A stretch of DNA of 40,589 nucleotides from Lachnospiraceae bacterium (GTDB lineage Bacteria > Bacillota > Clostridia > Lachnospirales > Lachnospiraceae), in contig JAGKTY010000022.1 in NCBI GenBank assembly GCA_021153185.1, positions 1 to 40,589 on the forward strand, in the 5' to 3' direction. Shown piece after piece: positions 1 to 7,902 of this stretch; positions within the stretch are counted from its first letter, which is position 1; the number at the start of each line of letters is the position of its first letter. The notes under the pieces are model-generated. The model ran no database searches. It saw only the letters and a list, made by a program, of their open reading frames with translations, and was not told the DNA's origin. The translations under genes were made by a program, and so were the position numbers.

Positions 1-197
1 ATGAAGTTAATTGTGAATGAAGCAAGAATCGACTTTGAATTAAGAATAAGAATGCGTTCGCGGATTGCTACTTGCACAGACGATATTGCTTATCCGTAGA
101 ATAGCATGCTGGGGATGCTAGAGTCAAGCAAATTCCGGTTGGCATAAACAGATTAATGATATAAAATGTAAAGGAATAGTAATTTGTTATTCGAAAA
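1..197. other. Leader region without a recognisable gene
   Basis: No gene is supported here. A 32-codon ORF opens at base 1 and stops at 99, but the window edge prevents deciding whether it is the tail of a longer gene; it matches nothing I know. The segment 60-138 can fold: TAGCAT at 104-109 pairs with ATGCTA at 117-122, and CGGA/TTGCT near 60-69 can pair with AGCAA/CCG near 127-138. That could be a structured RNA or an old repeat, but support is weak. Confidence 0.25.
139..167 (+). promoter_or_regulatory. Promoter for the mutarotase-like gene
   Basis: TTGGCA at 139-144 and TAAAAT at 162-167 are separated by exactly 17 bases, a sigma-A type arrangement. The start codon of the next gene lies about 50 bases downstream. 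Confidence 0.45.
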
Positions 198-218
198 ATG
201 ATGAAAGGAAAGACTAAT

Positions 219-1091
219 ATGAGTATTGTAAGTATCAAAAATGAATGGATTACCATAGGTGTAAATACGCATGGTGCGGAACTGGTTAGTCTAAAATCAA
301 ATGAGACAGGCAAAGAGTATATGTGGTGCGGAGATTCAAAATACTGGGGAAGAGTGTCGCCGGTACTGTTTCCTTTTGTCGGAAAGTTAGAGGGGCAGCG
401 TTATACGCATAAGGGCGTCACTTACGAGAATATTCCACAGCACGGATTTGCCAGAGATAGTGAGTTTGAGTTGGTAGAACAGACGGAGAATACTCTGTGG
501 TTTGCGTTAATCAAGGATGAGAAGTGGGAAGCAAATTATCCATTTGATTTTACGCTTCGTTTAGGCTATCGATTGGAAAATCAGTCTGTTCATGTGATGT
601 GGACGGTCATTAATGATGGCACACAAGAGTTGCATTTTTCCATTGGTGCGCATCCGGCGTTTACCTGTGAAGGGGGCTTGAATGGGTATTCTTTGGACTT
701 ACATACGAATCTGGAGGCGCTTCCTTGCGGCGTGCTAACGCAGAAAGGAGTGCTTGGTGAAAAAGTGGTAATGAACAAGCTGGAGCAAGGCGTGCTGCCA
801 TTGACGGATGAACTGTTTGACGAGGATGCTTTGATTATTGATGGAAAGGGATTGAACACAGTGACAATCCGTGACAAAAATCAGAATCCATTCCTGCAGT
901 TGCGGTTTGATGCACCTCAGCTTGGGATATGGTCTCCGGTCAAAGCCCATGCACCGTTTGTTTGTATCGAGCCATGGTTTGGCAGAAGTGACCGCGAGGG
1001 ATTTGCCGGTACGCTTGCGGAGAGAGAATATTCCAATTCTTTGGAGAGCGGACATTCCTTTGCGAAAGAATATGTGATTGAAATATTATAG
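219..1091 (+). CDS. Aldose 1-epimerase family protein (LacX-like)
   Basis: This is a galactose-mutarotase-like protein of about 290 residues, the size of LacX/YeaD-type hexose-phosphate mutarotases. The N-terminal part carries the family patterns GAELVSLK, EYMWCGD, PVLFPFVGKL and PQHGFAR; the middle has the substrate-pocket histidine in GAHPAF, and the C-terminal part has CIEPWFGRSD with the expected glutamate. Family members interconvert anomers of aldoses or sugar phosphates in the cytoplasm; the substrate cannot be read from sequence. The start at 219 is preferred to the ATG at 198 because AAGGA at 205-209 is correctly spaced for it, and the protein then begins MSIVSIKNEW as homologues do. 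It appears monocistronic. Confidence 0.88.
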   Translation: MSIVSIKNEWITIGVNTHGAELVSLKSNETGKEYMWCGDSKYWGRVSPVLFPFVGKLEGQRYTHKGVTYENIPQHGFARDSEFELVEQTENTLWFALIKDEKWEANYPFDFTLRLGYRLENQSVHVMWTVINDGTQELHFSIGAHPAFTCEGGLNGYSLDLHTNLEALPCGVLTQKGVLGEKVVMNKLEQGVLPLTDELFDEDALIIDGKGLNTVTIRDKNQNPFLQLRFDAPQLGIWSPVKAHAPFVCIEPWFGRSDREGFAGTLAEREYSNSLESGHSFAKEYVIEIL

Positions 1092-1144
1092 AATACGAAA
1101 TGCAACATGTAAGGATAATTTCTATGTTATCACAACTATAATCA

Positions 1145-1174
1145 TTGACGAATAAAGATAATATTGAGTATGAT
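1145..1174 (+). promoter_or_regulatory. Probable promoter for the small exported protein
   Basis: TTGACG at 1145-1150 and TATGAT at 1169-1174 are separated by 18 bases. They lie about 55 bases upstream of the chosen start at 1230. Confidence 0.35.
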
Positions 1175-1229
1175 GGAATTAACCAATTTGGATGCAACAG
1201 TTGGAATCGGAAAGAGGAGGCGCGTTAGA

Positions 1230-1634
1230 ATGCAGTTAGCAGTGGCAAACAACAAAAAACGAATAGCATTTGTTTTAGTTATAGCGCTCCTCTTTTGCGC
1301 TCTGCTTGGATTTCACAATGATGTTGCAGCAGGGCTTGAACGTGATGCTTGTGATAGCAGTTGTTCGGTATTCACTCCACCGGATGCCGGTTTTGTACAA
1401 TTCATTCATGCCGAAGAGACGGTACTTTCATCAGTGCATATGGCGCTTTTGCGCCGTCAAGTTAGCAGGGAGCAATCTGTCAATCTATTCAAAAGTGTTG
1501 TTGGTATTCTGCTTTTGATGCCGATTTTCTTAAGGCGTTTCCATCAATTTCTCTATACACAATTTCGTAGTATAGAGAATAGTCATTTTGTTACAATTAC
1601 ATATATCCACAGTTTAGACGGGCAAAAAGCATAA
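1230..1634 (+). CDS. Small hypothetical membrane or exported protein
   Basis: I do not recognise this protein of about 134 residues. GAGGAGG at 1214-1220 sits nine bases before the ATG at 1230, which is why I prefer this start to the longer reading from 1164. The N-terminus has basic residues followed by a hydrophobic run (FVLVIALLFCALLGF), a signal peptide or membrane anchor. A second hydrophobic stretch, SVVGILLLMPIFL, lies near residues 92-104 and is followed by a basic segment. Two cysteines (DACDSSC) lie just beyond the first hydrophobic run. A weak terminator follows. It is probably expressed because of the strong ribosome site, but the function is unknown. Confidence 0.55.
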   Translation: MQLAVANNKKRIAFVLVIALLFCALLGFHNDVAAGLERDACDSSCSVFTPPDAGFVQFIHAEETVLSSVHMALLRRQVSREQSVNLFKSVVGILLLMPIFLRRFHQFLYTQFRSIENSHFVTITYIHSLDGQKA

Positions 1635-1652
1635 TTGATTCTTTGAAACCAG

Positions 1653-1679
1653 CTCATGCAAAGGCATGGGTCTATTTTG
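1653..1679 (+). terminator. Weak intrinsic terminator
   Basis: CTCATGC at 1653-1659 pairs with GCATGGG at 1664-1670 (one G-T pair) and is followed by the T-rich tract TCTATTTTG. The stem is short and the tract interrupted, so termination may be partial. Confidence 0.35.
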
Positions 1680-1710
1680 CGTACTCAAAATTGGAAAGGA
1701 AGTATTAATT

Positions 1711-1842
1711 ATGTTAAATCAGATAATCATTGGAATCATGTGTGTCATCGCGGTGGCAGCCGGCATTTGGGGATGGTGGATTGAAAATGCGCCGCAAAAG
1801 GAAGAGAAAAAGGACGATATCAAGCGTCAGCAGGAGGAGTAG
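1711..1842 (+). CDS. 43-residue single-span membrane protein
   Basis: This small ORF begins at an ATG preceded by GGAAAGGAAG and encodes an N-terminal hydrophobic helix (IIIGIMCVIAVAAGIWGWWI) followed by a highly charged cytoplasmic-type tail rich in K, E, D and Q. The last codons, reading CAGGAGGAGTAG, supply the ribosome-binding site for the antiporter that starts seven bases after the stop, so the two are translationally coupled. It may be a small regulatory or accessory subunit of the antiporter; that role is inferred only from the coupling. Confidence 0.6.
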   Translation: MLNQIIIGIMCVIAVAAGIWGWWIENAPQKEEKKDDIKRQQEE

Positions 1843-1848
1843 GGTACT

Positions 1849-2781
1849 ATGGAGATTATATTATATAGTGCAGCTCTTTTGCTTGGATTTGTTCTTTTGG
1901 TAAAAGGTGCCGATTATTTTGTCGAAGGAGCGGCTAGTGTCGCTGCGAAACTTGGCATCCCGGAGATTGTAATCGGGCTGACAATCGTCGCGATGGGAAC
2001 GAGCAGTCCCGAAATGGCGGTCAGCATCACCGCTGCACTTACAGGGAGTGCAGATATTACAATCGGAAATGTTGTGGGCAGCAATATTTTGAATATTTTG
2101 CTCATTCTTGGCATCACTGCGGTGATTACGGCTGTTTCAATCAGCCAATCAACTATTCGATATGAGATTCCATTTATGATAGGTTGCTCTGTGCTAATTT
2201 TGCTGCAGGGACTGGATCAAACGATAGATTTCAAAGATGGAATCGTTTTGTGGCTTTTTTTTGGCATGTATCTGACATACTTATTTGTCAGTACAAAAGC
2301 GGCAGAACAAGAGCCCGGTAAGCCGTCCGTAACCAAGGGATGGATTCAGGTGTTATATGTGATTGGAGGGCTGTCTGCTATTGTGCTTGGCAGTAAATCT
2401 TCGGTTTATGGTGCGACAAGACTTGCACAAATGTGCGGCATCAGTGAACGTCTGATTGGACTGACGATTGTTGCATTCGGAACATCGCTTCCTGAGCTTT
2501 TTACGTCTGTTACCGCTGCAAAAAAAGGCAATGCTGACATTGCAATTGGAAATATTGTCGGAAGCAATATTTTTAATATTTTGTTTATCATAGGAACTAC
2601 GGCATGCATCAAACCGGTGACATTTGATGCCGGATTCCACGTGGATTCGTATATAATGATTGCGGCTGGCATTATGCTATTATTATGCTCTGTCAGGAAG
2701 AAAAAGCTGACGAGACTTGGCGGGATCATAATGCTGCTAAGTTACTCAGGATATTTTGGTTATTTATGCTATATGGATTGA
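1849..2781 (+). CDS. Calcium/sodium antiporter (CaCA family, YrbG-like)
   Basis: This is a 310-residue polytopic membrane protein with the two inverted alpha repeats of the Ca2+/cation antiporter superfamily. Repeat 1 contains VAMGTSSPEMAVSITAAL and GNVVGSNILNILLILG; repeat 2 contains VAFGTSLPELFTSVTAA and GNIVGSNIFNILFIIG. The glutamate in each GTSxPE motif and the GSN motifs form the ion-binding site in known members. Ten hydrophobic segments can be counted. The family exchanges Ca2+ (or another cation) for Na+ or H+ across the cytoplasmic membrane; the ion cannot be told from sequence. It is coupled to the 43-residue protein just upstream. Confidence 0.92.
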   Translation: MEIILYSAALLLGFVLLVKGADYFVEGAASVAAKLGIPEIVIGLTIVAMGTSSPEMAVSITAALTGSADITIGNVVGSNILNILLILGITAVITAVSISQSTIRYEIPFMIGCSVLILLQGLDQTIDFKDGIVLWLFFGMYLTYLFVSTKAAEQEPGKPSVTKGWIQVLYVIGGLSAIVLGSKSSVYGATRLAQMCGISERLIGLTIVAFGTSLPELFTSVTAAKKGNADIAIGNIVGSNIFNILFIIGTTACIKPVTFDAGFHVDSYIMIAAGIMLLLCSVRKKKLTRLGGIIMLLSYSGYFGYLCYMD

Positions 2782-2874
2782 TTTGGAGGAGAGCGGGTGA
2801 AGAAAGATGTATTGAAACAGACCTAATACTTTCTTGACCGCAGGGAAACTTTACATCCCTTTTACACGCCAATA

Positions 2875-2883
2875 TGTTATACT
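2875..2883 (+). promoter_or_regulatory. Extended -10 element upstream of nagA
   Basis: TGTTATACT is a TGn-extended -10 box. No good -35 is seen. A repeat element (2890-2925) lies directly downstream and would be in the nagA leader RNA. Confidence 0.3.
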
Positions 2884-2889
2884 TTTCAT

Positions 2890-2925
2890 AAGTGACACCT
2901 GGGGACGGGGTTCCTGTGTCACTTT
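2890..2925. repeat. REP-like palindromic element
   Basis: AAGTGACAC at 2890-2898 and GTGTCACTT at 2917-2925 form a perfect 9-bp inverted repeat around a G-rich core containing GGGGACGGGG. G-rich palindromes of this form occur in many Clostridia and other Firmicutes near or apart from RAYT-type (IS200-like) transposases. No transposase is present in the window. A diverged relative of the left half lies inside nagA at 3037-3059. Confidence 0.6.
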
Positions 2926-2960
2926 AAAACTACATGTAAAGAAGAAAAGGAAAATATACG

Positions 2961-4124
2961 ATGATAATCAAAAACGGATACGTCTTTTTGGAAGAAGGCG
3001 TGTTTGAGAAAAAAGATTTGTATATTGAAGACGGAAAAGTGGCACCCGGGGACGGGGTTGCGGGTTCATTGACAAAAGTAGATGGAATTTCGAACCCACT
3101 GATTGATGCAACCGATTGTTATGTGATACCGGGGCTCATTGACATTCATTTGCATGGGTGCGCGGGCTATGATTTTTGCGATGGAACCAAAGAAGCACTT
3201 TCACAAATGGCGGCATATGAACTACAAAATGGTATTACGTCGTTTTGTCCGACGTCGATGACTTTGCCGGAGGAAACACTAGCTCGGATTTTTGCAAATG
3301 CGGCTTTGTATGCGGAGCAAAATGAAACAGTGGCACGGATGCTTGGAATCCGTATGGAGGGGCCGTTTATTTCCAATGAGAAGAAAGGTGCACAAAATGG
3401 ATCGTTTATCCATAAGCCTGATGTAGAAATGTTTATGCGATTGCAGGAAAAAGCAAAGCAGCGCATAAAACTGGTCGATATTGCGCCGGAAGTGGAGGGC
3501 ACAATGGAATGTATCGAAGCACTTTCAAGCCTTGTGCGTGTATCGATTGCGCATACGAATGCCGATTATGACACAGCAAAAAAAGCATTTGAAAAGGGGG
3601 CATCACAAGTCACACATTTATATAATGCGATGCCGGAATTTATGCATAGATCGCCGGGAGTCGTAGGCGCTGCCTGTGATGATGAAAATGTTATGGTCGA
3701 ACTGATTTGCGATGGCGTTCATTGTCATCCGGCTACCATTCGGGCATCCTTTAAGATGTTTGGAGATCATCGGATTATTTTCATCAGTGATAGTATGATG
3801 GCGTGTGGTCTTGAGGATGGACAGTATACGTTGGGTGGACAGGCTGTTACTGTTTGCGGAAATTTGGCAACGCTAACAAAAGATGGGAATCTTGCAGGGT
3901 CTGTTACGAATTTAACGGATTGTGTGAGAACAGCTGTAAAGGAAATGGGTATCCCACTTGCAAGTGCCATCAAATGTGCCACGATCAATCCTGCAAAAGC
4001 GCTTGGAATTGCGCATCAGTATGGAAGTCTCGCACCCGGTAAAATTGCTGATGTTGTTATATTGGATCAGAATCTCGAGATTGTATTTGTGATACAAGCA
4101 GGAAACTTGATAGCAATCGAGTAG
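2961..4124 (+). CDS. nagA: N-acetylglucosamine-6-phosphate deacetylase
   Basis: The 387-residue protein has the amidohydrolase fold of NagA, which removes acetate from N-acetylglucosamine 6-phosphate to give glucosamine 6-phosphate in amino-sugar catabolism and wall recycling. Visible motifs are PGLIDIHLHGC (metal-site histidines), RMEGPFIS (catalytic-region glutamate), SIAHTNADY and VTHLYNAMPEF (histidine ligands) and FISDSMMACG (catalytic aspartate). Near residues 25-45 the protein carries VAPGDGVAGSLTKVDG, longer than the usual loop between the N-terminal strand and PGLIDIH; its DNA resembles the REP-like element just upstream. No nagB or PTS gene is adjacent. The core motifs are intact, so activity is likely. 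Confidence 0.93.
   Translation: MIIKNGYVFLEEGVFEKKDLYIEDGKVAPGDGVAGSLTKVDGISNPLIDATDCYVIPGLIDIHLHGCAGYDFCDGTKEALSQMAAYELQNGITSFCPTSMTLPEETLARIFANAALYAEQNETVARMLGIRMEGPFISNEKKGAQNGSFIHKPDVEMFMRLQEKAKQRIKLVDIAPEVEGTMECIEALSSLVRVSIAHTNADYDTAKKAFEKGASQVTHLYNAMPEFMHRSPGVVGAACDDENVMVELICDGVHCHPATIRASFKMFGDHRIIFISDSMMACGLEDGQYTLGGQAVTVCGNLATLTKDGNLAGSVTNLTDCVRTAVKEMGIPLASAIKCATINPAKALGIAHQYGSLAPGKIADVVILDQNLEIVFVIQAGNLIAIE
3037..3059 (+). repeat. REP-like imprint inside nagA
   Basis: Starting at 3037, AAGTGGCACCCGGGGACGGG and the following GTT match the left 23 bases of the intergenic element at 2890-2912 at 21 positions. The right half has decayed. It lies in frame and does not interrupt nagA. Confidence 0.5.
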
Positions 4125-4298
4125 AACATATGACAATAACGTGAAATAAAACAGTAAAAAATAACTGCTGAAATAAAGCCAAAGCAGCCCAAAAGCACAG
4201 TGTTTTTTCATACAAGGCAGTGAAACAGGGTTGCGATTTGGGGCGTGTAGAAAGCCAAAAAGAAAATGCAAGAAAAAGAGGGTTAAAAAGAAGTAATC

Positions 4299-5378
4299 AT
4301 GAATAATAAAATGAGTCAAATAGAAAACTATTCGATGAAGACGTATGGATTGACACCGGATTTTGAAAAAAAGGCAGAGGCGTTTCCGGATTTGACGGTA
4401 GCAAGGGTAACTGCCCAGGAAAAAGGTTACTATCGGCTAATATCTGCACTTGGTGAAAAGATAGGTGAAATATCAGGAAAATTCGGATACAGCGTTGCGT
4501 CCAAAGCAGAATATCCGGCGGTCGGAGATTTTGTCATGACGTTTTGGAACGAAGGTGACAGCAATGCAATCATTCACCATGTTTTGCCGCGAAAAAGCAG
4601 TTTTATCAGAAAGGCGGCAGGGCAGCGGAGCGAAGAACAGGTTGTTGCCGCCAATATTGACACAGTATTTTTGTGTATGTCTCTGAACAATGATTTTAAT
4701 TTGCGGAGGTTAGAGCGCTACGTGTCCATTGCGTGGAATAGCGGTGCAATGCCGGTTGTCGTTTTAACCAAATCAGATTTGTGTGACAATCTTGAAGAAA
4801 AATTAGCAGAGGTTTCCTCTGTGGCAGCAGGTGTGGATATTTTGGTGACAACGACGACGCAGCAAGACGGCTATGAGGCACTTTATCCTTACCTGTCGGA
4901 GGGGAAGACAATTGCGTTTATCGGGTCTTCAGGTGTCGGTAAGTCGACGCTAATTAATTGTCTTTTAGGAGAAAGCCATTTGGAGACAAACGGACTGAGA
5001 AATGATGATAAAGGACGGCACACGACGACGCACCGTGAACTGCTTTTGCGAAAGACAGGCGGAATGGTCATCGATACACCTGGTATGCGCGAACTTGGAA
5101 TGTGGGATGCGCAGGCCGGCATCGACCAGACATTTTCCGATATTGAAGAACTTGCACAAAGCTGCCGCTTTCGTGATTGCACGCATTCCGGAAACGAACC
5201 GGGCTGTGCGGTATGGGAGGCAATTGAGCGCGGCGAACTTTCGATGGAGCGGTTGCAGTCATATCAGAAGCTGATGGTTGAAAACCGCTATATGGAAGAC
5301 GCGCAGAGTTATCTGGCGGAGAAAAAGCAAAAATTTAAAGAAATTTCCAAAATAAACAAGCGGAATAAAAAAAGATAA
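4299..5378 (+). CDS. rsgA: Ribosome small-subunit-dependent GTPase A
   Basis: This 359-residue protein is a circularly permuted GTPase of the RsgA/YjeQ family, which helps late maturation of the 30S subunit. It has an N-terminal OB-fold (about residues 25-110), then G4 (LTKSDL) before G1 (GSSGVGKSTLIN) and G3 (DTPGMRE), the permuted order that defines the family. The C-terminal zinc knuckle is present as CRFRDCTHSGNEPGC, followed by a basic lysine-rich tail. Its N-terminus is about 20 residues longer than the shorter rsgA paralogue found in many Firmicutes, so this may be a second copy. The 174 bases before it hold no gene. Confidence 0.93.
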   Translation: MNNKMSQIENYSMKTYGLTPDFEKKAEAFPDLTVARVTAQEKGYYRLISALGEKIGEISGKFGYSVASKAEYPAVGDFVMTFWNEGDSNAIIHHVLPRKSSFIRKAAGQRSEEQVVAANIDTVFLCMSLNNDFNLRRLERYVSIAWNSGAMPVVVLTKSDLCDNLEEKLAEVSSVAAGVDILVTTTTQQDGYEALYPYLSEGKTIAFIGSSGVGKSTLINCLLGESHLETNGLRNDDKGRHTTTHRELLLRKTGGMVIDTPGMRELGMWDAQAGIDQTFSDIEELAQSCRFRDCTHSGNEPGCAVWEAIERGELSMERLQSYQKLMVENRYMEDAQSYLAEKKQKFKEISKINKRNKKR

Positions 5379-5385
5379 AATGCGC

Positions 5386-5416
5386 TTGACTCGACCCTTA
5401 GGGGAGATAATACGAT
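5386..5416 (+). promoter_or_regulatory. MerR-type promoter/operator with 19-bp spacer
   Basis: TTGACT at 5386-5391 and TACGAT at 5411-5416 are separated by 19 bases, the over-long spacing that MerR-family regulators correct by twisting DNA. The spacer contains the dyad CCCTTAGGGG at its centre. It lies immediately before the MerR-family gene and so probably drives its own regulator. Confidence 0.65.
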
Positions 5417-5448
5417 AGCCTTACAAACGAAAAAGGAGGCGTATCAAT

Positions 5449-6303
5449 ATGAAAATGAATCAGTATCACCCGGCCTGTGAGAAAAAGAGAGAGGATAATC
5501 TGTATAAGATTGGCATGTTTGCCGGCATGAATCGCGTCACAGTCAAAACGCTCCGCTATTATGATGAACAAAAGTTGCTTGAGCCCGTATATGTGGACGA
5601 GGAAAATGGATATCGGTATTATGAGGCGGGACAGATGGCGCAGCTGCAGAGAATTCTGGCACTGAAGGATATGGGGGTTTCCATTGAAGACATCCGAAGG
5701 ATTTTGGAAGGCGCGGATGAAAGAGCATTGCTCCTTGAGAAAAAACAGCAGATTCTAAAAGAGCTTGCCACGCTTACAGCAAAGCTTGCACAAGTGGAAA
5801 GTTATCTGGCAAAGGAAAGCGTGAATCTTGCATCGCCGGTAATTGTCAAAGAGCTTCCGGAAGTCATTGTATGTTCCATGAAACAACGGATTCAGTCGTA
5901 TGATGAATTGTTTACTTTGATGCCACAAATGGGCTTGCAGATGGAATCATTGGAATGTGTATGTGCGAAACCGGAATATTGCTTCACGCATTATCTCGAG
6001 GAAGGCTATCAGGAAGAGGATATTCTGGTGGAAATCTGCGAGGCTGTTACAGAGCAAAAGGCGGACAACAGCATGGTAACATTCCAGACAATGCCATACA
6101 TTCCGCAGGCAGCGTGTATTTTTCATAAGGGCTCTTACAATACATTGCACCAGTCGTATGCAATGCTTCTTGCATATATCGAAGAAAACGGCTATGAGAT
6201 TTGCGGAAATATCAGAGAATCATATATTGACGGCGTATGGAATAAAGAGACGGAAGAGGAGTGGCTTACAGAAATACAGATCCCGGTAAAGAGAAAAATG
6301 TAA
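5449..6303 (+). CDS. MerR-family regulator with GyrI-like effector domain
   Basis: The 284-residue protein has an N-terminal winged-helix DNA-binding domain (about residues 18-85; pattern YKIGMFAGMNRVTVKTLRYY and ENGYRYYEAGQMAQL), a coiled-coil dimer helix (about 88-125) and a C-terminal GyrI/effector-binding domain (about 130-284). This is the layout of BltR/BmrR/TipAL-type multidrug-sensing activators. GGAGG precedes the ATG. It is likely autoregulated through the 19-bp-spacer promoter upstream. The lipase-like gene follows 28 bases downstream and may be its target, although MerR regulators of this class more often control efflux pumps, none of which is adjacent. Confidence 0.88.
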   Translation: MKMNQYHPACEKKREDNLYKIGMFAGMNRVTVKTLRYYDEQKLLEPVYVDEENGYRYYEAGQMAQLQRILALKDMGVSIEDIRRILEGADERALLLEKKQQILKELATLTAKLAQVESYLAKESVNLASPVIVKELPEVIVCSMKQRIQSYDELFTLMPQMGLQMESLECVCAKPEYCFTHYLEEGYQEEDILVEICEAVTEQKADNSMVTFQTMPYIPQAACIFHKGSYNTLHQSYAMLLAYIEENGYEICGNIRESYIDGVWNKETEEEWLTEIQIPVKRKM

Positions 6304-6331
6304 GGCATGGATTGAGGTTCGGTTAAAAATT

Positions 6332-7792
6332 ATGATTTACAGTGTTATATTTAGCGTTTGCTTACTTTTGGTTTTGTTTTTGGATGCGAACAATAAAATA
6401 GAGCTTTCGAATCGGTTTTGCGCGTGCATCTATACATTCATAGTGCCGCATTTTCCGCTTATGATTGTGTATCTTTGGGCAGAGAAAAAAGAGATTGGAT
6501 TTGGCGCATGGATTTTGATGCTTTGCATCGTGATGTTCCAGCTTTATTCTACTTTGCGTTTACACTTTCTGCCGTTTCGAAAGAACCGGACGGAAAGTAG
6601 GAGGATCGGGATTGAATATGGTGGTTATTTGTTAATGCGTCTGTCTTGTATCGGACTGCTGTCACAGATTGTTTTTTACTTGTTTTTCTATATTGGAAAC
6701 GCGGCGGTGGATATGCAGAAGCTTTTTCCATTCATCATTACAACCAATCGGTTTTACTTGACCTTTGACATCATTTATACGTGCATTTTCCTGTGGCTGT
6801 TTCTTGCAAATGGCACAATCCGGATTCTTTGTACCTGCTACAGACTGGGTGTTGTAAAGAGAATACTCATTTGTTTATGGATGTGGATTCCGGTTGTCAA
6901 TTTGTTTCTGCTTAGAATCGTTTCGCGCGCTGCAAAAGATGAGTATGACATTGCACTTGAGAGACATTTGAATGAGACAATGCGCGTCGGAACGGATTGC
7001 TGTGCGACGAAATATCCGATTATTATGGTGCATGGCATTGGGTTTCGCGATCTGAAATTTTTCAACTATTGGGGACGCATGCCTAGGCTTCTTATTGAAA
7101 ATGGTGCCACGATTTATTATGGACATCAAAATGCGTGGGGAACGATAGAGGACAATGCTGCCAAAATCGCGCAGACAATTGACAGGGCGCTTGCTGAAAC
7201 CGGTGCTGCAAAAGTTAATATAATCGCACATTCCAAAGGTGGTCTTGATAGCCGCTATTTGATTTCAAAGCTTGGTTATGAAGAGAAGGTTGCATCGCTT
7301 ACGACGATGTCTACACCACATAGGGGATCTGCATTGATTGATTTGTTAAATAAGCTTCCGGATTGGTGTTATCGCCTGATTGCCGGTTGGTTTGACCGCT
7401 CCTTTGCAACAATGGGAGATGAAAAGCCGGATTGTTATCATGCAAGCAAACAGTTAGCGCCGGCTTACTGTGAGAAGTTTAATGAACAGACAGCAGATAG
7501 CCCTTTGGTTTTTTATCAAAGTTATACGTCGGTCATGCATGGCATGTTCAGTGACAGTCTTTTGTCGATTCCGTATCTGTTTATGAAGCTGCTGACGCAT
7601 GAAAAAAATGATGGGCTTGTGGCTGTTTCTTCCGCAAAATGGGGCGCGTTCAAAGGCGTGTTTGAAAATACAAAAAAACGTGGTCTTTCTCATGGCGATA
7701 TGATTGACCTGAAAAGAGAAGATATCAAAGGATTTGATATTCTCGAGAAGTATGTACAAATCGTGGAAGAACTGAAAAATCGTGGATTCTAA
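6332..7792 (+). CDS. Membrane-anchored lipase/esterase (alpha/beta hydrolase)
   Basis: The first 205 residues contain about five hydrophobic segments; the remainder is an alpha/beta hydrolase related to bacterial family I lipases. Landmarks are the oxyanion-hole strand PIIMVHGIGFRD, the nucleophile elbow IAHSKGGLDSRY with Ser about 301, STPHRGS after it, a likely acid Asp about 427 (NDGLVAVSSAKWG), and a likely catalytic His about 454 (LSHGDMIDL). Secreted lipases of this family lack such an N-terminal membrane region, so the enzyme is probably tethered to the membrane; whether the catalytic part faces in or out is not decided. The ribosome site is weak (GAGG, 14 bases before the ATG), which fits translation coupled to the MerR gene. 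Confidence 0.82.
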   Translation: MIYSVIFSVCLLLVLFLDANNKIELSNRFCACIYTFIVPHFPLMIVYLWAEKKEIGFGAWILMLCIVMFQLYSTLRLHFLPFRKNRTESRRIGIEYGGYLLMRLSCIGLLSQIVFYLFFYIGNAAVDMQKLFPFIITTNRFYLTFDIIYTCIFLWLFLANGTIRILCTCYRLGVVKRILICLWMWIPVVNLFLLRIVSRAAKDEYDIALERHLNETMRVGTDCCATKYPIIMVHGIGFRDLKFFNYWGRMPRLLIENGATIYYGHQNAWGTIEDNAAKIAQTIDRALAETGAAKVNIIAHSKGGLDSRYLISKLGYEEKVASLTTMSTPHRGSALIDLLNKLPDWCYRLIAGWFDRSFATMGDEKPDCYHASKQLAPAYCEKFNEQTADSPLVFYQSYTSVMHGMFSDSLLSIPYLFMKLLTHEKNDGLVAVSSAKWGAFKGVFENTKKRGLSHGDMIDLKREDIKGFDILEKYVQIVEELKNRGF

Positions 7793-7816
7793 TTTGTAAT
7801 ACGATAAAATCAAATT

Positions 7817-7888
7817 GAAAAACGGAACTATTTAAAAATTGAAAAACGAAACTACTGAAATACGGAAAAACGGAACTACTTGTTATGT
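7817..7888 (+). repeat. 24-bp tandem repeat, three copies
   Basis: GAAAAACGGAACTA begins at 7817 and 7865, with GAAAAACGAAACTA at 7841, giving a strict 24-bp period. The array fills most of the gap between the lipase and the U32-like gene. Confidence 0.7.
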
Positions 7889-7902
7889 GATTTGGGTGCA
7901 AA

